NCBI GenBank assembly: GCA_963712435.1
Contig: CAVQIB010000004.1
Location: 1-64,000, forward strand
Direction of reading: 5' to 3'
From: Rhodoplanes sp963712435
Lineage (GTDB): Bacteria; Pseudomonadota; Alphaproteobacteria; Rhizobiales; Xanthobacteraceae
DNA: 64,000 nucleotides
Shown here piece after piece: positions 56,418 through 64,000 of the stretch. The notes below the pieces were generated by a model. That model was not told the origin of the DNA, ran no database searches, and was given only the letters and a program-made list of their open reading frames with translations. The position numbers and the translations under genes were made by a program. Position 1 is the first letter of the stretch; each line of letters starts with the position of its first letter.

Positions 56418-57747
56418 ATGACCGCATTGCCGGCGGCGCCGGTCGGGTCGATTCTCGCCCGGCTTCTCGCACTTCATCCGAGACGCATCGATCTCTCGCT
56501 CGATCGCATGTGGCGCATGCTCGCCGCGCTCGACAATCCCCAGGATCGACTGCCGCCGGTCATCCATGTCGCCGGGACGAACGGCAAAGGCTCGACGATT
56601 GCGTTCATGCGCGCGATGCTCGAGGCCGCCGGCCAGAGCGTGCACGTCTACACCTCGCCCAATCTCGTGCGCATCAATGAGCGCTTCCGGCTCGGCCGCC
56701 CCGGCGGCGGCGTGCTGGTCGGCGACAGCGAGCTCGCCGAGGCGCTCGAATTCTGCGAGCGCAGGAACGGCGCAGCGCCGATCACCATCTTCGAAATCGA
56801 GACCGCCGCCGCCTTTCTGCTGTTCGCTCGCCATCCCGCCGACGCGCTGCTGCTCGAAGTGGGGTTGGGCGGCCGCCTCGACGCGACGAATGTGATCAAG
56901 CGCCCGCTCGCGAGCGTCATCACCTCGGTGTCGCTGGACCACATGGACTTTCTCGGCGAATTCGATCGAGATGATCGCAGCCGAAAAGGCCGGCATCATC
57001 AAGCGCGACGCGCCGACGGTGATCGCCCGGCAGAGCGAGAACGCGCTCGCGCCCCTTCTCGCGTGCGGCGAAGAGGTCGGCGCGATGCTGCATGTCGCCG
57101 GGCAGGACTGGGTCTGCGGCGAGGAGCGCGGCCGTCTCGTCTACCAGGATGCGGGCGGGTTGCTCGATCTTCCCGCGCCGCGCCTGTTCGGCCGGCATCA
57201 GTTCGACAATGCCGGCGCCGCGATCGCGACGCTGCGCGCCGCGGGCCTCACGCTGCCGACCACGGCGCACGAAGAGGGCCTGGTGAAAGCCGAGTGGCCG
57301 GCGCGCATGCAGCGGTTGGCCGCGGGCAGGCTGGTCTCGCTCCCGCCGGCGGGCAGCGAGCTCTGGCTCGACGGCGGGCACAACGCCGACGCCGGCCGAA
57401 TGGTCTCCGCCGCGCTCGCCGATCTCGAGGAGCGCGTGTCGCGCCCGCTCGTGCTGCTGGTCGGCATGCTGGCCACCAAAGACGCGGCGGGCTTTCTGCG
57501 CAATTTCGTCGGCCTGGCGCGCCGGCTGATCGCGGTGCCCATCCATCAGGACAAGGCCCTGCCCGTCGAAACCATCGCCGCGGTCGCGCGCGAGATCGGC
57601 ATCCCGGCGGACACGAGCGACAGCCTCACGGCGGCGCTGTCAGGGATCGGCAGGCTCGGTCTCATGCCCGCGCCGCGCATTCTCATCACCGGCTCGCTCT
57701 ATCTCGCCGGCGAGGCGCTCGCCGCGAACGGCACATTGCCGGAATGA
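56418..57747 (+). CDS. folC: folylpolyglutamate/dihydrofolate synthase (one frameshift)
   Basis: 442 residues after correction. VIHVAGTNGKGSTIAFMRAM is the P-loop; FEIETAAAFLLFARHPADAL and LLEVGLGGRLDATNVIK carry the metal ligands; SVITSVSLDHMDFLGE follows. The frame then shifts at 56961-56962, where GAATTCGATC should be GAATCGATC, giving SIEMIAAEKAGIIKRDAPTV, LFGRHQFDNAGAAIATLRAA and ELWLDGGHNADAGRMVSAAL. It adds glutamates to folates and, as dihydrofolate synthase, is essential. The same T insertion within GAATCG occurs in the transglycosylase gene at 37805. Confidence 0.94.
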
Positions 57748-57748
57748 T

Positions 57749-58252
57749 ATGCGCGCCGCCGCATGGATGGCGTCTCCGATGGCTCTTCAGATCGTCGCCG
57801 CAATCCTGATCTGCGCCGCGGCCGCCGCATTGGAGGCGTGGCTGTCCGGCCCTCGGCCGTTCGCTTTTCTCAGATCATTGCAGCAGCCGGCGTGGGCGCT
57901 CCCGCTCCCAGCCTGGCTCGCCGTCGGGATCGCTTTCTACGCGATCATGGCGACTGCGCTGGCCCGTCTCTTCGCCGGCGGCGGACCGGCCTCCTTGGGC
58001 GTCGCCTTGATCATTCTCGTGCTCGTGAGCGACGCGTTCTGGAACGCCCTGCTGTTCAGACTGCGCAGGCTCGATCTCGCCTACCTGTATCTGTTTCCGT
58101 ACAGTCTCGTCGTGATCGGAGCGACGGTGTCGGTCTACTTCGCCGATCCCGTTTCCTCGCTCCTGATTGCCGTGTACGTGATCTTTCTTCCCTATGATTT
58201 CGCATGGGTGCGCGCTCTGCGCCGGATAAATCCTGAATTCGACCGCCGTTGA
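57749..58252 (+). CDS. TspO/MBR-like five-helix membrane protein
   Basis: 167 residues with five hydrophobic segments: IVAAILICAAAAALEAWL, LPLPAWLAVGIAFYAIMATA, ASLGVALIILVLVSDAFWNA, YLYLFPYSLVVIGATVSVYF and SLLIAVYVIFLPYDFAWVRA. The LQQPAWALPLPAWL block with Trp/Pro spacing is like the first loop of TspO, and the helix count agrees. TspO proteins bind porphyrins and cholesterol-like ligands and modulate stress or photosynthesis. The match is by topology and this block only. ATG 57749 follows folC by one base; ATG 57767 is an alternative. Confidence 0.65.
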   Translation: MRAAAWMASPMALQIVAAILICAAAAALEAWLSGPRPFAFLRSLQQPAWALPLPAWLAVGIAFYAIMATALARLFAGGGPASLGVALIILVLVSDAFWNALLFRLRRLDLAYLYLFPYSLVVIGATVSVYFADPVSSLLIAVYVIFLPYDFAWVRALRRINPEFDRR

Positions 58253-58282
58253 CGGCCCCCTCGCGTCGACAGGCGTCCATGC

Positions 58283-59364
58283 TCAACGCCAGTCGGCGCC
58301 GACGGCGGCGGACACATGCGCGAAACCGTCGGCGCGCAGCAGGCGGGCGAGGTCGCGCTTGATCGCGTCTACCAGGCCGGGGCCGTGGAACACGAGCGCG
58401 GTGTAGAGCTGCACCAGCGAGGCGCCGGCGCGGATTTTCGCATAGGCGTCGGCGCCGCTCGACACTCCGCCGCAGCCGATGATCGGAATCCGCCGGTCGG
58501 TGAACCGATAGATGCGGCGCAGGCACTCGGTCGACGGCTCCATCAGCGGCCGGCCGGACAGCCCGCCGGCTTCGCCGCGATGGCGGCTCGTCAGCGCCGC
58601 CGGACGCGCAAGCGTGGTGTTGCCGATGACGAGCCCGTCGATGCCCGGTCGCAAGCGCCACGTCGGCAATGTCCCGCAACTGATCGTCGTCGAGGTCGGG
58701 CCCGACCTTGGCGAGCAGCGGCGGCGGACGCAGCGGCGCGGGCGCAGCGCGCGCACGGGCGGCGAGCGCGCGTCGCAGCAGATCCTCGATCGGCGCGCGC
58801 GCCTGCAGGCCGCGCAGTCCGGGCGTGTTGGGAGACGAGACGTTCACGACGATGTAGTCGGCGAAGGGCGCGACCGCGGCGACGCCCTTCGCGTAGTCGG
58901 CGGCGGCGTCCGCCGTGTCGCGGTTCTTGCCGACATTCGCGCCGACGATTCCCGGCGCGCGCGAGGCTTTGCGGCGCGCGGCGAGGCGCTGCGCAAAGAC
59001 CGCAAGACCCTCGCTGTTGAAGCCGAACCGGTTGATGACGGCCTCGTCTTCGTCCAGCCGGAACAGCCGCTTGCCCGGATTGCCGGGCTGCGGCTCGGGC
59101 GTCGACGGTGCCCGCCTCGACGAAGCCGAAACCGCAGCCGAGCATCGGGTCGATCACCTCGGCATGCTTGTCGAAGCCGGCGGCAAGGCCGATCGGATTG
59201 GAGAAGGCGAGCCCCCAGACCTGCGTCGCCAGGACCGGATCGTCGGGCTCGGCGTTCGCGCGCAGGAGCCCACGCTTCAACGCCGCGATCGCGAGCCGGT
59301 GCGCCTGCTCCGGATCGATGAGATGCAGCGCGGGACGCGCGAGGCGGTAGAGGAGATCGTGCAT
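58283..59364 (-). CDS. pyrD: dihydroorotate dehydrogenase, class 2 (two frameshifts)
   Basis: 359 residues after correction; membrane-bound quinone-linked oxidation of dihydroorotate. The N-terminal amphipathic helix MHDLLYRLARPALHLIDPEQ is the class 2 quinone tunnel. The frame reads GLAFSNPIGLAAGFDKHAEV and GFGFVEAGTV, shifts near 59104 to INRFGFNSEGLAVFAQRLAA, IVGANVGKNRDTADAAADYA, VNVSSPNTPGLRGLQARAPI with the catalytic Ser, and LLAKVGPDLDDDQLRDIADV. It then shifts in GGG at 58644-58646 to GIDGLVIGNTTLARP, GLSGRPLMEPSTECLRRIYR and PIIGCGGVSSGADAYAKIRA. Removing two bases fully repairs it. It starts one base after pyrE ends. Confidence 0.93.
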
Positions 59365-59365
59365 G

Positions 59366-60067
59366 CTACTCCGCGGCGGGCTTGGCGATGCCGCCATGCG
59401 CCTTCGACCAGCCGGCCGGGTCGTGCATGAACTTCTCCACCTCGGCCAGCATTTTCGGTTCGAACCGGTCGCTCGCCTTGGCGACGGCGATCACGTCCCA
59501 CCATGTCGCCAGCGCATGCAGCCTGACGCCGAGATCGCCGAGGATCCGCCGGCTCTCCGGAAAAATATCGTAGAAGAAGAACACGAGGATATGCTCGACC
59601 CGTCCGCCCGCCTCGCGCAGCGCGTTGCAGAAATGCACCTTGCTGCGCCCGTCGGTCGTCATGTCCTCGACCAGCAGCACGCGCTGGCCTTCGTCGAGCT
59701 GGCCCTCGATCAGCGCGTTGCGGCCGAATCCCTTCGATTTCTTGCGCACATAGAGCATCGGCAAAGCGAGCCGGTCGGCCATCCAGGCGGCGAACGGGAT
59801 GCCCGCCGTTTCACCGCCGGCGACGCTGTCGAACTGCTCGAGCCCCGCCTCGCGGAACAGGGTCTGGACGCCGAAATCGACCAACGCCGAGCGCGCGCGC
59901 GGGAACGAGATCAGGCGGCGGCAGTCGGTATAGACCGGGCTCGCCCAGCCCGAGGTGAAGATGAAGGGCTTGTCCGTCATGAAGCGGACCGCCTCCACTT
60001 CGATCAGCGTCTTCGCCGTGAGTTCGGCCATCATCGTCTTGTCGGGAAACGAGGCGGAGGAGGTCAT
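59366..60067 (-). CDS. pyrE: orotate phosphoribosyltransferase
   Basis: 233 residues. PRPP-binding loop VLLVEDMTTDGRSKVHFCNA; substrate loop LPMLYVRKKSKGFGRNALIE; PFIFTSGWASPVYTDCRRLI and SVAGGETAGIPFAAWMADRL near the N terminus. It converts orotate and PRPP to OMP. Longer than the E. coli enzyme (213) but typical of the alphaproteobacterial form. Start ATG 60067; the pyrD start follows its stop by one base, so the two are translationally linked. pyrC is 93 bases upstream on the same strand. Confidence 0.95.
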   Translation of the reverse strand: MTSSASFPDKTMMAELTAKTLIEVEAVRFMTDKPFIFTSGWASPVYTDCRRLISFPRARSALVDFGVQTLFREAGLEQFDSVAGGETAGIPFAAWMADRLALPMLYVRKKSKGFGRNALIEGQLDEGQRVLLVEDMTTDGRSKVHFCNALREAGGRVEHILVFFFYDIFPESRRILGDLGVRLHALATWWDVIAVAKASDRFEPKMLAEVEKFMHDPAGWSKAHGGIAKPAAE

Positions 60068-60160
60068 GCGGTCTCCGGGCTTTGCTCGATCGTCGTCTGC
60101 GCGTGCGTGACCATCTTTGAAGAGAGATGGATCGCCGGGTCAAGGCCGGGAGAGCGGCGC

Positions 60161-61219
60161 TCAGTCGTTCGCGCTGGCCTCGACCACCCGCCAGGGAAGG
60201 GTCTCGCCGCCGCGATAGGGGGTGATGCGCTCCTCCGTTCCGGCCACGCCGACATGGTCCGGCACGGTCCAGGGCGTGCGTTCGAGGGTGATCGCGCCCT
60301 CGTTGGGTGGGAGCCGGTAATGCTTGGGGCCGTTCAGCGCGGCGAAGGCCTCCAGCCGGTCGAGCGCATTCGCCTCCTCGAACACCTGCGCGTAGGTCGC
60401 AAGCGCGACCGGCGCATTGAACACCCCGGCCGAGCACACCGGCGCATATTTGCGCCTGGCCTCATGCGGCGCGGAATCGGTGCCGAGAAAGAAGCACGCG
60501 TCGCCGGAGGTCGCCGCCTCGCGCAGCGCGGCGCGGTCGGCGGCGGTCTTGATCACCGGCATGCAGTAGAGGTCGGGCCGCAGCCCCGCGCCCAGCATGT
60601 CGGTGCGCGTCTCCATCAGATGGTGCGGCGTGATGGTGCCGGCGAGCCGGGGCGCGCCGCTGCGCACCACGTCCACCGCCTCCTTGGTGGAGAGGTGCTC
60701 CAGGATCATGCGCAGGCCGGGAAACGCCGCGAGAAGCGGCGACAGCGTGCGGTCGATGAACACGCGCTCGCGGTCGAACACATCCACGCTATGGCCGGCA
60801 TCCTCCCCGTGCATCAGGAGCGGCATGCCAATCTTTTCCATGCGCGCGAACACGGGATAGATCTTGCCGATATCGGTGACGCCCGAGGCGGAATTCGTGG
60901 TTGCGTGCGCCGGGTAGAGCTTCGCGCCCGCGAATACGCCGTCGCGGAACCCGCGATCGAGATCGTCCGGATCGGTCGCGTCGGTGAGATAGCAGGTCAT
61001 CAGCGGCGTGAACGCCGCCCCGGCGGGCAGCGCGGCCAGAATGCGCTTGCGATAGGCGATCGCGTCCGCGGCGGCGGTGACCGGCGGCACGAGATTCGGC
61101 ATCACGATCGCGCGGGCGAAATGCCGCGCGGTGAACGGCAGCACGGCCGCGAGCATGGCGCCGTCGCGCACATGCAGGTGCCAGTCGTCCGGCCGGCGGA
61201 TGGTGATGCGCTTCGTCAT
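60161..61219 (-). CDS. pyrC: dihydroorotase (class II)
   Basis: 352 residues of the E. coli-type PyrC. ITIRRPDDWHLHVRDGAMLA holds the first two metal His residues; FAGAKLYPAHATTNSASGVT has the carbamylated Lys; HGEDAGHSVDVFDRERVFID and MILEHLSTKEAVDVV have further His ligands; GTITPHHLMETRTDML and LGTDSAPHEARRK, with the catalytic Asp, complete the site. It cyclises carbamoyl-aspartate. ATG 61219 is the family start. pyrC, pyrE and pyrD run in order on the minus strand, giving three of the six UMP-pathway steps. Confidence 0.95.
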   Translation of the reverse strand: MTKRITIRRPDDWHLHVRDGAMLAAVLPFTARHFARAIVMPNLVPPVTAAADAIAYRKRILAALPAGAAFTPLMTCYLTDATDPDDLDRGFRDGVFAGAKLYPAHATTNSASGVTDIGKIYPVFARMEKIGMPLLMHGEDAGHSVDVFDRERVFIDRTLSPLLAAFPGLRMILEHLSTKEAVDVVRSGAPRLAGTITPHHLMETRTDMLGAGLRPDLYCMPVIKTAADRAALREAATSGDACFFLGTDSAPHEARRKYAPVCSAGVFNAPVALATYAQVFEEANALDRLEAFAALNGPKHYRLPPNEGAITLERTPWTVPDHVGVAGTEERITPYRGGETLPWRVVEASAND

Positions 61220-61462
61220 ATCCAGAGATCGTCGCGAGGGCCCCGGCTGTTCTACCCCGACCGCAAGCGGAGGGGCAAACCCCGGCTGTGCAATGGCCGG
61301 AGCGCCGCGTTTGAACGCCCGACCCCCATCCCGGTCAGGGCCGCGCATCGGTCAACCGCGGGTAGGCCAAAAGAGGCCGCTCGCGAGGCGATCGACCGGT
61401 TTGCGGTGGATGTTCGGGCGTTTCTCAACGCGATCGCACGCGCTCGCGCGTCCTGCCGATCC

Positions 61463-62656
61463 TCAGCTCCCGCCGAGAAAACCCTTGATCTCGTCGAGAA
61501 AGCGGCCGCGGGCGGGATCGCCCTCCAGAATCATGTGATTGCGGCCTTCGAGCGCCACGAACCGCGCGCCGGGAATGCTCGCCGCGAGTATGCGGCCTTC
61601 CTCGAAGGGCACCCGCGCATCGTCGCGGCAATGCAGCACCAGTGTCGGCGTTCGAACGCGCGCGAGCACGTCCGTCACATCCACATTGCCGGTGGTGCGC
61701 AGGATGCGAACGGCGTTCTCCGGCGACGTCGTCATCCGCTGCAAATCGTTGAGCCATTGCACCTGTTCGGGCGTGCCCCCCGGGATGAACTGCGAGGTGA
61801 AGATCTGCCGGAACGCGGGATTGTCCTGACCCCAACCATGCTGCATGAGTGTCGCGAGAGCCTCATACTGTTCCGCCTGCTGGCGTGACCCGCGCTTGAA
61901 CGCGCCGCGTGCGAACCCCCCGTAAAGCAGGAGGCGGCTGACCCGTTCGGGATAGCGCGCGGCATAGGCGATGGAAACGGCGCAGCCGCCGGATACGCCG
62001 AACAGGGCGAATCGGTGCAAGCCGATAGCGTCGACGACGCTTTCGAGATCGCGCACATACGCATCGAACGATATGTCCTCCACATCCCAGTCGGACAGGC
62101 CATTGCCGCGCTGGTCGTAACGCACCAGCCGGTGCTCGGCCGCGAGCGCGTGCAGCAGATGGCTCCAGATCGGGCTTCGCCAGTCGTATTCGAGATGGTT
62201 CATCCAATTCGCCGTCTTGACCAAGGGCGGCCCGGCGCCGACCGAGGCATAAGCGATGCGCACGCCGTCGGAGGCGGTGCAGAACTGAACCTCCTGCCGC
62301 GGACACGGTTCTGACGTTTCCGCTTTGACCGGCTCTGAGGGCTGGCGGGCCGCGTTCACGCCGGCGACGAATCGAAAGCCCTTGCGCGCGACGGTGCGGA
62401 TCACCTTCTGCTCCTCGCCGCTGTCGCCGACCGCCTTGCGTGCGGCGTTGATGCGGCTGGTCAGCGTCGAATCCGACACGATGCGCCCGCCCCAGACCGA
62501 AGCAATGAGATCGTCCTTGCTGACGACCCGGTCGCAGTTCTGCACGAGATGAACCAAGAGGTCGAACACCTGCGGCTCGACCGCGATGGGCTCGGAACCG
62601 CGCCGCAGCTCCCGCCGGTCCGTGTCAAGCGTGTGATCGGCAAACAGAAACAGCAT
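61463..62656 (-). CDS. winged-helix (CadC-like) regulator fused to alpha/beta hydrolase
   Basis: 397 residues. Residues 1-100 form an OmpR/CadC-type winged helix: LFADHTLDTDRRELRRGSEP, VFDLLVHLVQNCDRVVSKDD, SDSTLTSRINAARKAVGDSG and VIRTVARKGFRFVAGV. After a 25-residue linker a full hydrolase domain follows: YASVGAGPPLVKTANWMNHL, VRYDQRGNGLSDWDVEDISF, FALFGVSGGCAVSIAYAARY with the G-x-S-x-G nucleophile elbow, LVLHCRDDARVPFEEG (Asp) and FVALEGRNHMILEGD (His). There is no membrane segment or receiver domain. The hydrolase may act as a ligand sensor or as a true enzyme. This fusion recurs in rhizobia without assigned function. Start ATG 62656. Confidence 0.85.
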   Translation of the reverse strand: MLFLFADHTLDTDRRELRRGSEPIAVEPQVFDLLVHLVQNCDRVVSKDDLIASVWGGRIVSDSTLTSRINAARKAVGDSGEEQKVIRTVARKGFRFVAGVNAARQPSEPVKAETSEPCPRQEVQFCTASDGVRIAYASVGAGPPLVKTANWMNHLEYDWRSPIWSHLLHALAAEHRLVRYDQRGNGLSDWDVEDISFDAYVRDLESVVDAIGLHRFALFGVSGGCAVSIAYAARYPERVSRLLLYGGFARGAFKRGSRQQAEQYEALATLMQHGWGQDNPAFRQIFTSQFIPGGTPEQVQWLNDLQRMTTSPENAVRILRTTGNVDVTDVLARVRTPTLVLHCRDDARVPFEEGRILAASIPGARFVALEGRNHMILEGDPARGRFLDEIKGFLGGS

Positions 62657-62805
62657 GGCATGCTCCGAGCGCTGCGCACACGCTCTCAAGGAATAATCAA
62701 GCCAATCTCAAGGACAAATCAAGCGCCGGACAAAGTCTTCCGCGCGCGCTTGCGGCATCTTCCGTGCGTCATCGCGATCTGGGGATCGCATTTGGACGGA
62801 AGAAA

Positions 62806-63228
62806 ATGATCCAGACCCAAGCGACCAGCCACATCCGCGGCCATTGCGCGCGTTCGATCGACTTCGATGTCTATCGCAAGCGCGCGACTGCGCTTCGCGC
62901 CGAGGCGAAGCGGGCGCCTCGTTTGCGGAAACTCGTGAGTATCGTTCTTTCGATACTCTGCGCGGGGGCTGTTTTCCTTGTGGTCGCGGGAGCGGCCCGC
63001 ACGTCGGGCGATCGGGCGACGATCACGCACGCCGAAGCATTCCAGGCATCGGAGAACGTCGACCATCAAACCATTCCAGCGGGCTCGTCAGCGCCGGGCG
63101 GAGGGAGCGGGCCAACCGTAAGCGCTAAGGCGGGCGCGCCTTCGCGGCGGACGACGCGTTCTCGCAACCCCTTGTTGTTTGCCGACCGGCTGAGCGCGGC
63201 AGAGACCGCACAAGTTCGTCGGGTGTGA
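62806..63228 (+). CDS. single-pass membrane hypothetical protein, 140 aa
   Basis: 140 residues beginning MIQTQATSHIRGHCARSIDF, with a basic N-terminal region (DVYRKRATALRAEAKRAPRL), one transmembrane helix at about residues 44-64 (LVSIVLSILCAGAVFLVVAG) and a Ser/Thr/Gly-rich tail outside the membrane. No family is recognised. ATG 62806 follows a GGAAG; it is divergent from the winged-helix/hydrolase gene by 150 bases. Possibly an envelope stress or anchor protein, but nothing in the sequence says so. Confidence 0.55.
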   Translation: MIQTQATSHIRGHCARSIDFDVYRKRATALRAEAKRAPRLRKLVSIVLSILCAGAVFLVVAGAARTSGDRATITHAEAFQASENVDHQTIPAGSSAPGGGSGPTVSAKAGAPSRRTTRSRNPLLFADRLSAAETAQVRRV

Positions 63229-63396
63229 CCCAGTTCATCGGCGAGGAGCAGCCGTCCCGACTACCCCTCGCGCTCGAAGCGGCCAAGCCGACGCGCTGCG
63301 ACGGCGACCGCTGCGGCTGAGAAAACCGGCCGCTTTCGGGCGCTGCCCGGTGATCGCCGTTGGTTTGCCGCTCAACCCCCGAACCAGGAGCAAGTC

Positions 63397-64000
63397 ATGC
63401 ATGTGACATTCAAGGACTCGGCCCACGCGATAGCGCCGCGCAGCTCAACCGCGGCGACGGCGCCGCCCGCTTTGGCCAGACCCGGCACTGTGGCCGGTTA
63501 CATCGGGCGCTCGATCGCTTTTCTCTACGGGGTCGCAGCCTACGCAATTTTCTTTGTCACCATCCTCTACGCCATCGGCTTTGTCTCGGGCCTGGTCGTG
63601 CCGAAGACCATCGACTCCGGAGCGGTCGGGCCGATCGCCGAGGCGATCATCGTCAATCTCCTGCTGCTGTCCGTCTTTGCGGTTCAGCACAGCGTGATGG
63701 CGCGCAAGCCGTTCAAGCAATGGTGGACGCAGTTCGTGCCGAAATCGGTCGAGCGCAGCACTTACGTGCTGCTCGCAAGCCTCGCGCTCGATCTCTTGTT
63801 CTGGCAGTGGCGTCCGATGCCGGCGATCGTTTGGGATATCGGCAATCCGCATGTCGCCATGATGGTGACCGCGCTGTCCTTCGCCGGCTGGCTGATCGTG
63901 TTCACCAGCACCTTCCTGATCAACCATTTCGAGCTGTTCGGCCTGCATCAGGTCACGAACAATCTGGTGGGCCGCCCGATGCCGCCGCACCGGTTCCGCA
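63397..64000 (+). CDS. mddA: methanethiol S-methyltransferase-like membrane protein (partial)
   Basis: The frame from ATG 63397 (AGGAG six bases upstream) stays open to the window end, giving 201 residues of a partial protein. Helices such as IAFLYGVAAYAIFFVTILYA, IAEAIIVNLLLLSVFAVQHS and MMVTALSFAGWLIVFTSTFL, together with FAVQHSVMARKPFKQWWTQF, STYVLLASLALDLLFWQWRP and NHFELFGLHQVTNNLVGRPM, match MddA/NnrU-type integral membrane methyltransferases. MddA methylates methanethiol to dimethyl sulfide. Since NnrU relatives share the fold, the exact substrate is likely but not certain. About 60-70 residues lie beyond base 64000. Confidence 0.85.
   Translation, partial: MHVTFKDSAHAIAPRSSTAATAPPALARPGTVAGYIGRSIAFLYGVAAYAIFFVTILYAIGFVSGLVVPKTIDSGAVGPIAEAIIVNLLLLSVFAVQHSVMARKPFKQWWTQFVPKSVERSTYVLLASLALDLLFWQWRPMPAIVWDIGNPHVAMMVTALSFAGWLIVFTSTFLINHFELFGLHQVTNNLVGRPMPPHRFR

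Noticed and set aside
59363..61888. 841-codon open frame on the plus strand
   Set aside because: Antisense to pyrE, pyrC and part of the winged-helix/hydrolase gene; no recognisable domain and no ribosome site.

Overview
The window looks like chromosome of a high-GC alphaproteobacterium of the order Hyphomicrobiales (Bradyrhizobium/Xanthobacteraceae-like). Pointers are trcR (DUF1013), mmcB, a DUF3309 peptide, an AccD lacking the four-cysteine zinc ribbon, the ispH-thrB-rnhA order, EcfG-type promoters (GGAAC-N16-CGTT) beside DUF883 and small membrane-peptide genes, a ROSE-like leader on an hsp20 gene and a Rhizobiales-type intergenic palindrome. The genus is inferred from gene content; no rRNA is present.

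Region 1 (1-9,500) is a worn accessory segment. It holds an IS21-type istB tail, a two-gene unit of a DUF4914 P-loop protein and a protein-kinase-like protein, a dabB-like fragment, a stop-interrupted pseudogene, two frameshifted LysR genes, a histidine kinase/phasin cluster, an IS256-family transposase tail and a truncated DUF932 gene. It ends at the 3' side of tRNA-Arg(CCG) (9503-9579), with an 11-bp perfect tandem repeat next to the tRNA: the layout of a tRNA-targeted genomic island.

Region 2 (9,890-17,400): mtnA, then an orphan UgpB-like binding protein divergent from a dctP-histidine kinase-response regulator/kinase module that has no transporter subunits nearby. Region 3 (17,400-31,000): CoA transferase, PcaC-like protein, mmcB, moeA/mobB/tusA, a small stress cluster (DUF3309, holin-like, DUF883, 25-aa peptide), wrbA, pirin with its divergent LysR, and a fused indolepyruvate ferredoxin oxidoreductase. 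Region 4 (31,000-48,600): hemH, SPFH/NfeD pair, PAS-LuxR regulator, kdsD, galU, an MltB-type transglycosylase with a DUF459 SGNH protein, gltD/gltB and hsp20. Region 5 (48,700-64,000) is housekeeping: lysophospholipase-like hydrolase, trcR, ispH-thrB-rnhA, peroxiredoxin, DsbD-N-like protein, yqgE, accD-folC, a TspO-like protein, pyrC and pyrE-pyrD, a winged-helix/hydrolase fusion, and the start of an mddA-like gene.

An overriding feature is about 20 single-base frameshifts. In core genes (hemH, galU, gltB, trcR, ispH, folC, pyrD and others) they are nearly all +1 insertions, mostly in short homopolymers, and taking out the extra base restores a family-length protein. I read these as consensus sequencing errors, so those genes are annotated as full-span CDS. 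The frameshifts in the accessory LysR gene at 3836 and in the DUF932 gene are deletions and may be real decay.
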